The notes below the pieces were generated by a model, which saw nothing but the letters and a program-made list of their open reading frames with translations, did no database searches and was not told the origin of the DNA. Below are positions 39,037 through 48,677 of a stretch of 64,000 bases of DNA, one piece after another (the first letter of the stretch is position 1; the number at the start of each line of letters is the position of its first letter). This DNA is from Corynebacterium comes (lineage in GTDB: Bacteria > Actinomycetota > Actinomycetes > Mycobacteriales > Mycobacteriaceae), in contig NZ_CP046453.1 of assembly GCF_009734405.1 (NCBI RefSeq), forward strand, positions 2,480,001-2,544,000. The letters run 5' to 3'. The position numbers were made by a program, and so were the translations under genes.

Positions 39037-40230
39037 ATGGGGATCATGGAATCGGCGACCCTTCTCGATACCGGAACGGTTCTGCGCGAACGTAGCGGGG
39101 AATTCCGGGACGCGGTGCAGCAGCATCTCTACCAGGATGTTCTGGAGGCCAGGCAGGTCTTCCCCATCTCCCTGCGCCACACCCATGTGGAGCTCGCCGC
39201 CGCCTGCGCCTGGGTCCTCGAACGCACCCCGCGGACAGGCGCCCTCCCACCCGAGTTGATCGACCGGCTGCGTCAGCTCGGGCGTGACCACCGCCGCCAC
39301 GGTTTTCCTGCCGACGTCTACCAGGCCTTCGCCGCGGCGCTGCGCCACGGGCTGCACACGCTGCAGGTTCCGGCGGCCGATGCCGCCTCCCGGGCCTTGG
39401 AGAGCGTCTGCACCGTCATGGCCGACGCCGCCCGCAGAGCCGATCTGGAAGGGTCCGCCCCCGCCTACTCCGCCGAGGTCCTCGGAGTGCAGCGGCGTAC
39501 CCGCCACATCAGCGTCGTGCGCCTCGAGGCGGGTGTCCCCGTCCCCTACCGGGCCGGCCAGCACCTGCCGGTGACCACCTCCTACCTGCCCGGCGTATGG
39601 CGGATGTTCTCCCCTGCGCTTCCGCCCAACGACTTCGGCCAACTGGAGTTCCACATCCGGATCCTCGACAATTCCGACATCTCCCAACTGCTGGCCACCC
39701 CCAAACCGGGCGACTACTGGCTCTTCGGCAACCCCCGCGGCTCACTGCAGGTCAGCGGGGAACGCGACGTCCTGATGATCGCCCACGGAACCGGGCTGGC
39801 CCCGCTGCGGGCCATGCTCTTCGACATCCTCAACTGGGAACACCGGCCGCGTGTCCATCTCTTCGTCGCCGCGGAGTACCCCGGCGAACTCTATGACCTC
39901 ATGGGCCTGTGGAACCTGGCGGTGGTCAGCTCCTGGTTGTCGGTGGTCCCCGTGGTCGAACACGCCGAGGATGCCTGGTGGGTCGGCGCGACCGAGGACT
40001 CGCGCACCCCGCGCGGCCTGCACCTGCAGGAGACGGGCCGGGTCGGTGAACTGGTGGCGTCCTACGGCGCGTGGGCCGACCGTGACGTCCTGGTCGTGGG
40101 CGACGCCGCCGGGGTCAACGACACCGTGGCCGCGCTCATCGCGGGCGGCACCCCACCGGAGCTCATCCAGGCCGAGGCCTGGGAGGCTGTCGATGAGTGG
40201 CCCCGACCGCAGCTACAGCACCGGCAGTGA
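39037..40230 (+). CDS. Globin-reductase fusion, flavohaemoprotein-like
   Basis: 397 residues. Residues 1-145 resemble a globin: TVLRERSGEFRDAVQQHLYQ, then RDHRRHGFPADVYQAFAAALRHGL, where the His before GFPADVY aligns with the proximal haem His of flavohaemoglobins. Residues 155-390 are a ferredoxin-reductase module: YRAGQHLPVTTSY, a WRMFSPA block at the usual RxYS FAD position, IAHGTGLAPLRAM (NAD(P) fold) and ending VGDAAGVNDTVAAL in place of the usual CGP. A similar gene (Rv0385) lies next to clpB in M. tuberculosis. NO dioxygenase activity is plausible but unproven. ATG at 39037 with GGAG upstream. Confidence 0.85.
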   Translation: MGIMESATLLDTGTVLRERSGEFRDAVQQHLYQDVLEARQVFPISLRHTHVELAAACAWVLERTPRTGALPPELIDRLRQLGRDHRRHGFPADVYQAFAAALRHGLHTLQVPAADAASRALESVCTVMADAARRADLEGSAPAYSAEVLGVQRRTRHISVVRLEAGVPVPYRAGQHLPVTTSYLPGVWRMFSPALPPNDFGQLEFHIRILDNSDISQLLATPKPGDYWLFGNPRGSLQVSGERDVLMIAHGTGLAPLRAMLFDILNWEHRPRVHLFVAAEYPGELYDLMGLWNLAVVSSWLSVVPVVEHAEDAWWVGATEDSRTPRGLHLQETGRVGELVASYGAWADRDVLVVGDAAGVNDTVAALIAGGTPPELIQAEAWEAVDEWPRPQLQHRQ

Positions 40231-41016
40231 CCTCCGGGCCTTCTCCACATCCCCCATATCGAGGTCGCAGACGATGATCTCCGGTTCGTAGCCCGCCTCC
40301 GATTCCCGACGCCCCGTCGGCCCCACCACGCATGAATGCCCGATGCCGGTCGGTCCGCTTGACTGTCCGGCCTGTTCCTGCCCGCCCGGGCGGGCCTGAC
40401 CGGCCGCGACGATCCAGCTCGTCGAATCCAGTGCCCGGGCCGCAGTGAGGATGCGCCACTGGTAGAGCTTCTCCGGACCGTCCGCCCAGCTGGTGGGCAC
40501 GACGATCACCTGTGCACCCCGGCGCGCCAGCTCACGGAACTGTTCCGGGAAGCGGATGTCGTAGCAGATGGCCACGCCGACGGTGACGCCTTCGACCTCG
40601 AAGGTCACCAGCTCGGTGCCCGGCCTGACGGTGTCGGACTCGCGGTAGTCGAAGGCGTCGAAGGTGTGGATCTTGTCGTAGGCGACATGGAGGTCAGGCC
40701 CCGTGATCAGGGCGGTGTTGCGGACACGGTTGAGGGTCTTCCCGTCGCGCTCGACGGTGTCGGCGGGCCGGAACATGCCCGCGACGACGGTGACGCCGAG
40801 TTCACGGGCGAGTTCACCCAGCCCGGTGGCGTAAGGGCCGTCGAGTTCCTGGGCCTGCTTGTCCAGGCGTCCGCTGTCGAAGGCCTGACTGGCTGCCTCG
40901 GGGAGCACGATGAGTCGGGCGCCGCGCGAGGCGGCTTCCTGGACCTTGTCCCGGGCGAGCGCCAAATTATCGACGATATCTGCACCAGCGGTGAACTGCA
41001 CGATTCCGATCTGCAT
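40213..41016 (-). CDS. Nitrilase-superfamily carbon-nitrogen hydrolase
   Basis: 267 residues. The three catalytic residues are visible: Glu in VLPEAASQ near 40, Lys in YDKIHTFDAFDYRES near 110, and Cys in VGVAICYDIRFPEQFR near 150. HTFDAFDYRES recalls the Nit/omega-amidase group, which removes deaminated glutathione or 2-oxoglutaramate. Start at MQIGIVQFT because the longer frame has no family sequence. Overlaps the 3' end of the convergent globin-reductase by 18 bases. Confidence 0.9.
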   Translation of the reverse strand: MQIGIVQFTAGADIVDNLALARDKVQEAASRGARLIVLPEAASQAFDSGRLDKQAQELDGPYATGLGELARELGVTVVAGMFRPADTVERDGKTLNRVRNTALITGPDLHVAYDKIHTFDAFDYRESDTVRPGTELVTFEVEGVTVGVAICYDIRFPEQFRELARRGAQVIVVPTSWADGPEKLYQWRILTAARALDSTSWIVAAGQARPGGQEQAGQSSGPTGIGHSCVVGPTGRRESEAGYEPEIIVCDLDMGDVEKARRSLPVL

Positions 41017-41106
41017 GGCACCCACACTATGTGGACAACGGGTAGTTATCCACAGATTCACGCAGGCCCGGTTGGCTCCTCACCCCGGCCGACCCACACT
41101 GTGGGT

Positions 41107-41346
41107 ATGAACAACCTGCAGCTGAACTCCGCCACCTTCGATCACCTGGCCTCCCTGCTCCGCCGAACCTCCGATCCTTCGCCGCCCTCGCTGCCGCCGG
41201 GTTCGCGGACCGCCTCGGCCCTGCAGCGGGCCGCACAGAACTGGACCGACGCCCATCGTCAGGCGGACTCCACCCTCCGCGAGCACATCCAGGACATCCG
41301 CACTTTCGCCGACCGGGTGCGGGACCTCGACGTCCTGGGGCCCTGA
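41107..41346 (+). CDS. Small helical protein paired with a DUF1023 hydrolase
   Basis: 79 residues, predicted as helix, proline/serine turn (SDPSPPSLPPGS), helix. The second helix (ALQRAAQNWTDAHRQADSTL) has a W near the turn but no WXG motif. Size, helical hairpin shape and position before a DUF1023 hydrolase recall ESX/WXG100-like or EspC-like partner proteins, but the similarity is loose. Its last codon overlaps the next start by one base (TGATG). Function unknown. Confidence 0.65.
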   Translation: MNNLQLNSATFDHLASLLRRTSDPSPPSLPPGSRTASALQRAAQNWTDAHRQADSTLREHIQDIRTFADRVRDLDVLGP

Positions 41347-42521
41347 TGCTTATCGACGCCCCCACCCTCCGCCACACCGCCCATCTCCTCACCGTCGATG
41401 CGGACTGGCTGGTGGCGCAGACCGAATGGCTGGCACGCAGTGTCGACGACCTGAACGCCACCGGCTTCCAGGGTGAGGCGGCAGAAGCTGCGGTGTCCCG
41501 CCTGCATGCTCTGGCACAGCCGATGGCGGTTCCACCGGAACAGATGCTGCGGGTCGCCCAGGTGCTGTCCATGACGGCCGGCCTCCAGGCGGAACTGGAT
41601 GCCGCCGTTCATCGGGCCGTCGCCCTGGCTGACCGCGTTGCAGAGGACACTCCCCTGGTCACCCTCCTGCTACGGGATCTGCGAACGCTCGGGGACGTAC
41701 TCGACTGGACGTGTGCCCGACAGATCGACCTCTTGTGCACGCCCATCCCGGTCGAGGCGCCGACCAGGCTGTCGGATACCCCGGACCTGGATCTGGCGGC
41801 GGTGCACGAGCTGAACATGTTGTCTACGCCGGTGACCGGCCACGGGGATCTGCAGATCCTCGAGGCCGCTGACGCTCGGATGGTAGTGGCGGTCGGCGAT
41901 CTGGAATCGGCTCAGTCGGTCACCACGATGGTCGCCGGGGTGGGTTCCTCCGACCCGGCTGGACTACCGGTCCACCTGGACCGGGCCCGCACCGTCGCGG
42001 CAGCCACGGGCGGGGCAGCGGTGGTGTGGCTCGGCTACCCGGCCCCCGAGAGCGTGCCGCACGCACTCGCACAGGAGCCTGCCCGGGCAGCGGGTGCCGA
42101 GCTGCAGGCCTTCCAACGCGAGCTCGCACGCCGATTCCCTCATCAGCGTCGGATCGTGGTCGGCCACAGTTACGGCTCGGTGGTGGCTGGCACGGCGGCA
42201 TCGAGAGGTGGCGGCCTGTACGCGGACGATCTCGTACTCATCGGAAGTCCGGGCGCGGGGGTGACGCACGCCGGGCAGCTGACTCTGCTGGGGGACCATC
42301 CGCGGATCCACGCCATGACCAACCCCTCCGACCCGATCGGGTTGACCGTGACGCAGGGGGCAGGGGTACACGGGCCGGACCCGACGTCCCCGGGATTCGG
42401 GGCGCGGGTCTGGCCCGGTGACAGCTCCGGCAACCATGGCACCTACTGGGAAGACCCGGAGTTCCTGGCGCGACTCAGGGACCTGACGGATCAGAAGAAG
42501 CCCATGGCGTCCTCGGAGTAG
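41346..42521 (+). CDS. DUF1023 alpha/beta-hydrolase with N-terminal helical domain
   Basis: 391 residues. Residues 1-130 are helical with a WXG100/LXG flavour ([44 protein letters not shown]). The rest is an alpha/beta-hydrolase: [14 protein letters not shown] holds the nucleophile Ser near 276; NPSDPIG and SSGNHGTYW probably give Asp and His. The mix is typical of actinobacterial DUF1023 proteins. No signal peptide; if exported it would need a partner such as the small upstream protein. Substrate unknown (lipid or ester likely). Overlaps the convergent ald 3' end by 31 bases. Confidence 0.82.
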   Translation: MLIDAPTLRHTAHLLTVDADWLVAQTEWLARSVDDLNATGFQGEAAEAAVSRLHALAQPMAVPPEQMLRVAQVLSMTAGLQAELDAAVHRAVALADRVAEDTPLVTLLLRDLRTLGDVLDWTCARQIDLLCTPIPVEAPTRLSDTPDLDLAAVHELNMLSTPVTGHGDLQILEAADARMVVAVGDLESAQSVTTMVAGVGSSDPAGLPVHLDRARTVAAATGGAAVVWLGYPAPESVPHALAQEPARAAGAELQAFQRELARRFPHQRRIVVGHSYGSVVAGTAASRGGGLYADDLVLIGSPGAGVTHAGQLTLLGDHPRIHAMTNPSDPIGLTVTQGAGVHGPDPTSPGFGARVWPGDSSGNHGTYWEDPEFLARLRDLTDQKKPMASSE

Positions 42522-44011
42522 GAGACCAGGAGGTTCTTCGTCTGCTGGTAGTGGGCGAGCATCATGAGGTGGTTCTCGCGGCCGATGCCGGACTCCTTGT
42601 AACCGCCGAAGGCGGAGTGGGCCGGGTAGGCGTGGTACTGGTTCACCCACACGCGACCTGCCTGGATTTCGCGGCCGGCACGGTAGGCGATGTTGCCGTT
42701 ACGCGCCCAGACGCCTGCGCCGAGACCGAAGTTGGTGTCGTTGGCGATCCGGATGGCTTCGTCGTAGTCCTTGAAGGTGGCGACCGAGAGAACCGGTCCG
42801 AAGATCTCCTCCTGGAAGATGCGCATGTTGTTGGTGCCCTTGAACACCGTCGGCTCAATGTAGTAGCCCTTGTCCAGGCCCTCGATCTTGTTGATCTTGC
42901 CGCCGGTCAAGGTTTCCGCCCCCTCCTGCGGGCCGAGCTCCAGGTAGCCGGAGATCTTGTCCATCTGCTCCTGGGAGGCCTGCGCACCCATCTGGACGTC
43001 GGTGTCGAGCGGATTACCCTTCCTGATCTTCTTCACGCGCTCCACTCCCAGTGCCAGGAACTCGTCCGCGATGCTCTCGTGGACAAGTGCGCGGGAGGGG
43101 CAGGTGCAGATCTCGCCCTGGTTGAGGGCGAACATGGCGAAGCCCTCGAGGCTCTTGTCACGGAAGGCGTCGTCCTTGTCCATGATGTCCGGGAAGAAGA
43201 TGGACGGGGATTTCCCGCCCAGCTCCAGGGTGACCGGGATGATCTTGTCCGCGGCGGCCTTGTTGATGATCTTGCCCACGCCGGTGGAACCGGTGAAGGC
43301 GATCTTGGCGATGCGGTCGGAGGTCGACAGCGCCACGCCGGCTTCCTCGCCCAGACCGTTGACGATGTTCAGCACACCCGCCGGCAGCAGGTCCGCGATC
43401 TTCTCCACCAGGTAAAGCAGTGACGCAGGGGTCTGCTCCGCGGGCTTGAGCACGATGGCGTTACCGGCGGCCAGTGCCGGGGCAATCTTCCAGGTGGCCA
43501 TGAGGATCGGAAAGTTCCAGGGGATGATCTGGGCGACCACGCCCAGCGGCTCGTGGAAGTGGTAGGCCACGGTGTTCTCGTCGAGCTGCGAGAGGCGCCC
43601 CTCCTGCGCGCGCAGGGCGCCGGCGAAGTAGCGGAAGTGGTCGACGGCAAGCGGGATGTCGGCGGCGAGCGTCTCTCGCACAGCCTTGCCGTTGTCCCAG
43701 GTCTCGGCGACGGCGATCTCCTCGAGGTGCTCCTCGATGCGGTCGGCGATCCGGTGCAGGATCAGCGCGCGCTCAGCCGGGGAGGTCTTACCCCAGGCGG
43801 GGGCAGCCTTGTGGGCGGCGTCGAGGGCCAACTCGATGTCGGCGGCTGTGCCGCGGGCGACCTGACAGAACACCTCGCCGGTGACCGGGGTGATGTTGTC
43901 CAGGTACCCGCCCTCCACCGGCGCCACCCACTCGCCTCCGATGAAGTTCTCGTAGCGGTCGCGGTAGCTGACGATCGAACCCTCGGTACCGGGGTTGGCG
44001 TAGACAGTCAT
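42491..44011 (-). CDS. ald: NAD(P)+-dependent aldehyde dehydrogenase
   Basis: 506 residues from [14 protein letters not shown] ribosome element before the ATG. Rossmann and catalytic features: [22 protein letters not shown], the [12 protein letters not shown] loop near 240, [10 protein letters not shown] with catalytic Glu, [11 protein letters not shown] with catalytic Cys near 300, and FGPVLSV. Acetaldehyde dehydrogenase sequence of the ExaC/AldA branch. It lies beside hspR as in C. glutamicum, where ald acts in ethanol use. A TGTGA half-site lies upstream (about 44061), but no full GlxR site. Confidence 0.93.
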   Translation of the reverse strand: MTVYANPGTEGSIVSYRDRYENFIGGEWVAPVEGGYLDNITPVTGEVFCQVARGTAADIELALDAAHKAAPAWGKTSPAERALILHRIADRIEEHLEEIAVAETWDNGKAVRETLAADIPLAVDHFRYFAGALRAQEGRLSQLDENTVAYHFHEPLGVVAQIIPWNFPILMATWKIAPALAAGNAIVLKPAEQTPASLLYLVEKIADLLPAGVLNIVNGLGEEAGVALSTSDRIAKIAFTGSTGVGKIINKAAADKIIPVTLELGGKSPSIFFPDIMDKDDAFRDKSLEGFAMFALNQGEICTCPSRALVHESIADEFLALGVERVKKIRKGNPLDTDVQMGAQASQEQMDKISGYLELGPQEGAETLTGGKINKIEGLDKGYYIEPTVFKGTNNMRIFQEEIFGPVLSVATFKDYDEAIRIANDTNFGLGAGVWARNGNIAYRAGREIQAGRVWVNQYHAYPAHSAFGGYKESGIGRENHLMMLAHYQQTKNLLVSYSEDAMGFF

Positions 44012-44152
44012 GGCGGAGATTCCTTTCACGGGGAACGGGAGGTCTGCCACCACACCTTACTGTGACCGCCGCCACTGTTGCGAAGATTTGCCAGGGAGAT
44101 GTGCCAAGGGGGCAACTAGCAGGCTTCGCAGGCTTTGTGGGCTGGTGAATCA

Positions 44153-44208
44153 ACACAAAAGCCGACGCCCGCGATCACCCCCTGCACGGGAGCGCTCGCG
44201 GGCGTTGG
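44153..44208 (-). terminator. Terminator of the dnaK-grpE-dnaJ-hspR operon
   Basis: CCGACGCCCGCG (44162-44173) pairs with CGCGGGCGTTGG (44197-44208, one G-T pair). On the minus strand it follows hspR by 12 bases and ends in CTTTTGTG. Confidence 0.8.
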
Positions 44209-44219
44209 GAATCCTGCCC

Positions 44220-44642
44220 TCAAGCCTGCCTGCGTCGCCGAACCCGGCGGGGTTCCCACATCACGAGCGCAGTGGAACGCGGCACGTGGACCAGTTCGCC
44301 GCCACGCACGCCGGCGCGGCTGCGCAGGCGCTCCCTCTCCTCGCGGAGCTCATCCACTTCGGCACGGAGGCGTTCGTTCTCCTCCGACAGTTCGATGATC
44401 GCCTTGATGCCGGCGAGGTTGACGCCCTCCTCCTGGCTGAGCTGCTGGATGCGGCGCAGCAGGGAGATGTCCTTGCGCGAGTAGCGGCGGCCACCGCCGG
44501 TGGTGCGCATCGGGGTGACCAGGCCCATCCGGTCATAGGTGCGCAGAGTCTGGGCATGCATGCCTGCCAGCTCCGCCGCCACCGAAATGACGAACACCTC
44601 ACCCAGTTCATCCTTCGACGACTTGCCCCTGTCAACGATCAC
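44220..44642 (-). CDS. hspR: Heat-shock repressor HspR (MerR family)
   Basis: 140 residues from a GTG with GAGGAGGTG nine bases upstream. The MerR winged-helix head has FVISVAAELAGMHAQTLRTYDRMGLVTPMRT, GGGRRYSRKDISLLRRIQQLSQEEG; then an effector-free helical stretch (IIELSEENERLRAEVDELREERERL) forms the dimer coiled coil. HspR binds HAIR sequences with DnaK as corepressor; this window has HAIR sites before clpB and dnaK. Last gene of the operon, 26 bases after dnaJ. Confidence 0.96.
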   Translation of the reverse strand: MIVDRGKSSKDELGEVFVISVAAELAGMHAQTLRTYDRMGLVTPMRTTGGGRRYSRKDISLLRRIQQLSQEEGVNLAGIKAIIELSEENERLRAEVDELREERERLRSRAGVRGGELVHVPRSTALVMWEPRRVRRRRQA

Positions 44643-44668
44643 AGCTGATACACCTCCTCACCCTCTGC

Positions 44669-45850
44669 TCACTTGTGGCCGGCCCACCCGGCGCGGGGGT
44701 TGAAACCGGAGTCCTTCTCCGCCTGCGCGTAGGTGCGCAGGGCGCTGGTGGCGGCGACGTCCAGATTCTTCGGCACCGTCACCTCCACGGTGACCAGCAG
44801 GTCACCGGCGTTGCCACTACTCTTGGGCACTCCCCTGCCCCGGACCCGCAGGGTGCGGCCGTTGGGCGTGCCGGCCGGGACCTTGACCTTCACGGGGGCG
44901 TCGAGAGTAGGGACCGTGATCGTGTCACCGAGGGCGAGTTCGGAGAATGACACGGGCACGGTCACCTCGAGATCATCGCCCGAACGGGTGAACACCTTGT
45001 CCGCACGCACGTGCACGGTGACGAAGAGGTCGCCGGCAGGCTTGCCCTGCGGCCCCGCCTCACCCTGGCCCGCCAGGCGCACCTTCTGACCGTCGATGAC
45101 GCCGGCCGGGATACGGACGGTGAGCTGACGCGTGCGCCGGACGGTGCCGGAGCCGTGACAGGTGACACACGGGTCGGTGATCACCTGGCCGGTGCCGCCG
45201 CAGTTGGTGCACGGTGCGGAGAACCCGAACGCGCCGCGGTTCTCCGACGTGAAACCGGAGCCGTGACACACCGAACAGGTGGTCGGGTTCCCGGACTTCG
45301 AACCAGATCCGTGACAGGTGTTGCAGGGGGCGTCACCGGTCAGCTGGAGCGGGATCGTCGTGCCCTTGGCCGCTTCCCGGAAATCAAGGGTGATCTCCGT
45401 TTCGACGTCCGCCCCCCGCGTCGGCCTAGCTGTTGGGCGAGGACCGCCGCCGCGGTTGAAAAGGCCACCGAAGATATCGCCCAGACCGCCGTCCGCAGAA
45501 AATCCTCCACCGGATCCTCGTCCGAAGATGTCCGAGGCGTCGAAGTCCTCCGTCTGGCGAAACCCGCCGGGAAATCCGGCACCTCCGCCTCCGCCGAAGC
45601 CGCCTCCGGAGCGGAGCATCGACTTCAGCTCGTCATATTCTTTCCGCTTCGCCTCATCGCCGACGACATCGTAGGCCTCGGCCGCCTTCTTGAAGCGCTC
45701 CTCGGCGGCCTTGTCTCCGGGGTTCTTGTCCGGGTGATTCTCCCGGGCAAGTTTGCGGTAGGCCTTCTTGACGTCCTCGGCAGAGGCGGACGAGGAGACT
45801 CCCAGATCCGCGTAGTAGTTCTTGTCTGCCCATTCGCGCTGAACGGCCAC
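44669..45850 (-). CDS. dnaJ: Chaperone DnaJ
   Basis: 393 residues from a GTG with AAAGGAGGAG upstream. J-domain with [10 protein letters not shown] and the HPD tripeptide (ENHPDKNPG) near 35, Gly/Phe-rich linker ([14 protein letters not shown]), four CxxCxGxG zinc repeats ([32 protein letters not shown]) at about 165-230, then the client-binding C-terminal domains. Type I DnaJ that delivers clients to DnaK. Separated from grpE by about 150 bases holding a hairpin and a tandem repeat. Confidence 0.96.
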   Translation of the reverse strand: MAVQREWADKNYYADLGVSSSASAEDVKKAYRKLARENHPDKNPGDKAAEERFKKAAEAYDVVGDEAKRKEYDELKSMLRSGGGFGGGGGAGFPGGFRQTEDFDASDIFGRGSGGGFSADGGLGDIFGGLFNRGGGPRPTARPTRGADVETEITLDFREAAKGTTIPLQLTGDAPCNTCHGSGSKSGNPTTCSVCHGSGFTSENRGAFGFSAPCTNCGGTGQVITDPCVTCHGSGTVRRTRQLTVRIPAGVIDGQKVRLAGQGEAGPQGKPAGDLFVTVHVRADKVFTRSGDDLEVTVPVSFSELALGDTITVPTLDAPVKVKVPAGTPNGRTLRVRGRGVPKSSGNAGDLLVTVEVTVPKNLDVAATSALRTYAQAEKDSGFNPRAGWAGHK

Positions 45851-45908
45851 TGGGCATCTCCTCCTTTCTGAATTAGTGGTTCTCTGATTCTGCTAATTAT
45901 GTTCTGTC

Positions 45909-45928
45909 GCTAACTAAAGCTAACTAAA
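45909..45928. repeat. Tandem 10-bp direct repeat in the dnaJ leader
   Basis: GCTAACTAAA occurs twice head to tail (45909-45918, 45919-45928), about 60 bases before the dnaJ start. AT-rich in a GC-rich operon; could be a regulatory or RNA-processing element. Confidence 0.55.
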
Positions 45929-45980
45929 AGGGTGCGCCGCCGCCCGAGGGCGGCTGGAGGTGCGTCTCGGGCGGCGGCGC
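45924..45980 (-). terminator. Strong hairpin between grpE and dnaJ (attenuator candidate)
   Basis: GCGCCGCCGCCCGAG (45934-45948) pairs perfectly with CTCGGGCGGCGGCGC (45966-45980). On the minus strand it comes 20 bases after grpE and is followed by ACCCTTTTAG, a short T-run. Probably reduces read-through to dnaJ-hspR. Confidence 0.65.
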
Positions 45981-46000
45981 AGGTCGGGATCAATCCCGGG

Positions 46001-46648
46001 TTATTCGGCGGATTCCGCCTGCTCAGAAGGATCGGCGATGATGACCATCGCGTTCCGGACCACCCTGTCGCCGAAGCGGTAACCGCGTCGCAGGACGGTG
46101 CCCAGCGCCTTCTCCTCTCCGGAGGACAGATCCTGCACGGCCTCGTGGATCTCGGGGTTGAAGGGCTCGCCCTCTTCTCCGAAGGACTCCAGCTTCAGGC
46201 CGTTGACCGTATCGATGAACTTGTCCGCGAAGGCCCTGAGCGGGCCGTTGTCCAGGTCACCGTGCTGGCGGGCCAACTCCAGATCGTCGAGGATCGGCAG
46301 CAGCCTGGTCAGCACCGACGCCTTGGCGGCGTCGACGATGCCCTGGCGGTCACGCTCGGTACGCCGACGGAAGTTGGCGTACTCCGCGCTCACGCGCAGG
46401 AGGTCCTCGGTGCGCTCAGCGAGCTGGGCCTCGATGTCGGTGACCATGCCGTCACCGTCGGCGTCCGGCTCGACGTCGGCGAATGCCGCCTCGATCTCCG
46501 CCTCCAGTTCGGGATCCATCTCCCGGCCGGCACCCTGAGCGCGTGCGGCCTCCTCGGCGGCGGCCTCAGCGCTGTCTGCCGAGGTCGCCTCCGGATCGGT
46601 GTGCTCCGGGTCGCCCGGGTTGTCGGGCATCGGGTTGGGGTCAGTCAC
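46001..46648 (-). CDS. grpE: Nucleotide exchange factor GrpE
   Basis: 215 residues. A long acidic, Pro/Glu/Asp/Ala-rich N-terminal part, coiled-coil helix ([29 protein letters not shown]), then [17 protein letters not shown] and the C-terminal beta domain with LEKIGE-like equivalents ([42 protein letters not shown]). It releases ADP from DnaK. The GTG start shares one base with the dnaK TAG stop (TAGTG), so translation is coupled. Confidence 0.95.
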   Translation of the reverse strand: MTDPNPMPDNPGDPEHTDPEATSADSAEAAAEEAARAQGAGREMDPELEAEIEAAFADVEPDADGDGMVTDIEAQLAERTEDLLRVSAEYANFRRRTERDRQGIVDAAKASVLTRLLPILDDLELARQHGDLDNGPLRAFADKFIDTVNGLKLESFGEEGEPFNPEIHEAVQDLSSGEEKALGTVLRRGYRFGDRVVRNAMVIIADPSEQAESAE

Positions 46649-48504
46649 TACTTCTTCTCCCCCTCGGTGTCGGTGCCGGCCTCGTCCTCGACGACCTCCG
46701 CGTCCACGACGTTGTCGTCGGCGGCGTCATCGCCGGCCTGTGCCTGGGTGGCACCGGCGTTGGCGTCGGCCTCGTAGATGGCCTTGCCCATCTCCTGAGA
46801 CTCGGAGGAGAGCTTCTCCACGGCGGTCTTGATGGCGTCGAGATCCTCGCCCTTGAGCGACTCCTCGACCCCCTTCGCGGCCTCCTCGACCTTGGCCTTG
46901 ATGTCCTCGGAGACCTTGTCGGAGTTCTCCTCGACGAACTTGCGGGTCTGGTAGATCATGGACTCCGCATTGTTGCGGGTCTCCTGCTCCTCGCGGCGCT
47001 TCTTGTCCTCCTCCGCGTGGACCTCGGCGTCCTTGATCATGCGGTCGATCTCCTCCTGGGACAGGCCGGAGCCTTCCTGGATCTTGATCGTGTTCTCCTT
47101 GCCGGTGCCCTTGTCCTTGGCGGTGACGTGGACGATGCCGTTCGCGTCGATGTCGAAGGTGACCTCGATCTGCGGCACGCCACGCGGCGCCGGGGCGATG
47201 CCACCGAGTTCGAAGGAACCGAGCAGCTTGTTGGCCGCGGCCATCTCGCGCTCACCCTGGAAGACCTGGATCTGCACGGAGGGCTGGTTGTCCTCGGCGG
47301 TGGTGAAGGTCTCGGAACGCTTGGTCGGGATGGTGGTGTTCCGCTCGATGAGCTTGGTCATCACGCCACCCTTGGTCTCAATGCCGAGGGAGAGCGGGGT
47401 GACGTCGAGAAGCAGCACGTCCTTGACCTCGCCGCGCAGAACGCCGGCCTGCAGGGCAGCGCCGACGGCGACGACCTCATCCGGGTTGACGCCCTTGTTC
47501 GGCTCGCGGCCACCGGTCAGCTCCTTGACCAGGTCGGTCACGGCCGGCATGCGGGTGGAGCCACCGACGAGGACCACGTGGTCGATGTCGGAGATGGACA
47601 TGCCCGAGTCCTTGATGACCTGGTTGAACGGCTCCTTGGTGCGGTCCAGCAGATCCTGGGTGATCTTCTGGAACTCGGTGCGGGTCAGGGTCTCGTCCAG
47701 GAACAGCGGGTTCTTGTCCGCATCGACGGTGATGTACGGCAGGTTGAGGCTGGCCTGCTGGGAGGCGGACAGCTCGATCTTGGCCTTCTCCGCCGCCTCA
47801 CGCAGACGCTGCAGGGCCATCTTGTCCTTGGTCAGGTCAATGCCGTTGGAGGCCTTGAACTTCTCGACGAGCCAGTCGACGACGCGCTGGTCCCAGTCAT
47901 CGCCACCGAGACGGTTGTCGCCGGCGGTGGCACGGACCTCGACGACACCGTCGCCGATCTCCAGCAGGGAGACGTCGAAGGTGCCGCCACCCAGGTCGAA
48001 GACGAGGATGGTCTGCTCCTTGTCACCCTTCTCCAGGCCGTAGGCCAGAGCCGCGGCGGTGGGCTCGTTGACGATACGGAGGACGTTGAGACCTGCGATC
48101 TGGCCGGCCTCCTTGGTGGCCTGACGCTGGGCGTCCTCGAAGTAGGCGGGGACGGTAATGACCGCGTCGGTGATCTCTTCACCCAGGTAGGCCTCAGCAT
48201 CCCGCTTCAGCTTCATCAGGGTGCGGGCGGAGATCTCCTGCGCGGTGTACTGTTTGCCGTCGATGTCGACGGACCAGTCGGTGCCGATGTGGCGCTTGAC
48301 GGAGCGAATGGTGCGGTCGACGTTGGTGACCGCCTGGTTCTTGGCGGACTGGCCGACCAGGACCTCGCCGTTCTTGGCGAAGGCGACGACGGACGGGGTC
48401 GTCCGGGCACCCTCCGAGTTGGCGATAACGGTGGCCTCGCCACCCTCGAGAACGGAAACCACCGAGTTGGTGGTACCGAGGTCAATTCCTACTGCGCGTC
48501 CCAT
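46648..48504 (-). CDS. dnaK: Hsp70 chaperone DnaK
   Basis: 618 residues. Actin-like ATPase domain with [13 protein letters not shown] at the N-terminus, [27 protein letters not shown] and [13 protein letters not shown]; substrate-binding beta domain ([19 protein letters not shown]) and helical lid; acidic C-terminal tail ending EGEKK. AGGAGG lies before the ATG. First gene of the operon, behind a perfect HAIR site. Confidence 0.98.
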   Translation of the reverse strand: MGRAVGIDLGTTNSVVSVLEGGEATVIANSEGARTTPSVVAFAKNGEVLVGQSAKNQAVTNVDRTIRSVKRHIGTDWSVDIDGKQYTAQEISARTLMKLKRDAEAYLGEEITDAVITVPAYFEDAQRQATKEAGQIAGLNVLRIVNEPTAAALAYGLEKGDKEQTILVFDLGGGTFDVSLLEIGDGVVEVRATAGDNRLGGDDWDQRVVDWLVEKFKASNGIDLTKDKMALQRLREAAEKAKIELSASQQASLNLPYITVDADKNPLFLDETLTRTEFQKITQDLLDRTKEPFNQVIKDSGMSISDIDHVVLVGGSTRMPAVTDLVKELTGGREPNKGVNPDEVVAVGAALQAGVLRGEVKDVLLLDVTPLSLGIETKGGVMTKLIERNTTIPTKRSETFTTAEDNQPSVQIQVFQGEREMAAANKLLGSFELGGIAPAPRGVPQIEVTFDIDANGIVHVTAKDKGTGKENTIKIQEGSGLSQEEIDRMIKDAEVHAEEDKKRREEQETRNNAESMIYQTRKFVEENSDKVSEDIKAKVEEAAKGVEESLKGEDLDAIKTAVEKLSSESQEMGKAIYEADANAGATQAQAGDDAADDNVVDAEVVEDEAGTDTEGEKK

Positions 48505-48585
48505 GTTGCGTTTCCTCCTGTTGTACGGGTTTCACTCAAGTTGACTGCCAGAGGCTCAACTTCCGGCACCCACCCTAGCAGATAC

Positions 48586-48606
48586 CTTGAGTCGGCTGCA
48601 CTCAAG
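48586..48606. promoter_or_regulatory. Perfect HAIR operator (HspR site) of dnaK
   Basis: CTTGAGT-CGGCTGC-ACTCAAG matches the 14 consensus positions exactly. It lies about 80 bases before the dnaK ATG. A further ACTCAAG half-site (48533-48539) is nearer the start codon. Confidence 0.9.
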
Positions 48607-48677
48607 CTTACATTCCACATAACGGATGGTCGAGAAGAGTTGTTCCCACCCGACTCAACTTTTTTTGTTTCCCCAGC

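Noticed and set aside
44061-44077. GlxR-like half-site upstream of ald
   Set aside because: TGTGA is present but the second half is CCACT; too weak to list as an operator.
48639-48659. Possible third HAIR site near the DUF4272 gene end
   Set aside because: Only about nine of 14 positions match, so I do not list it.
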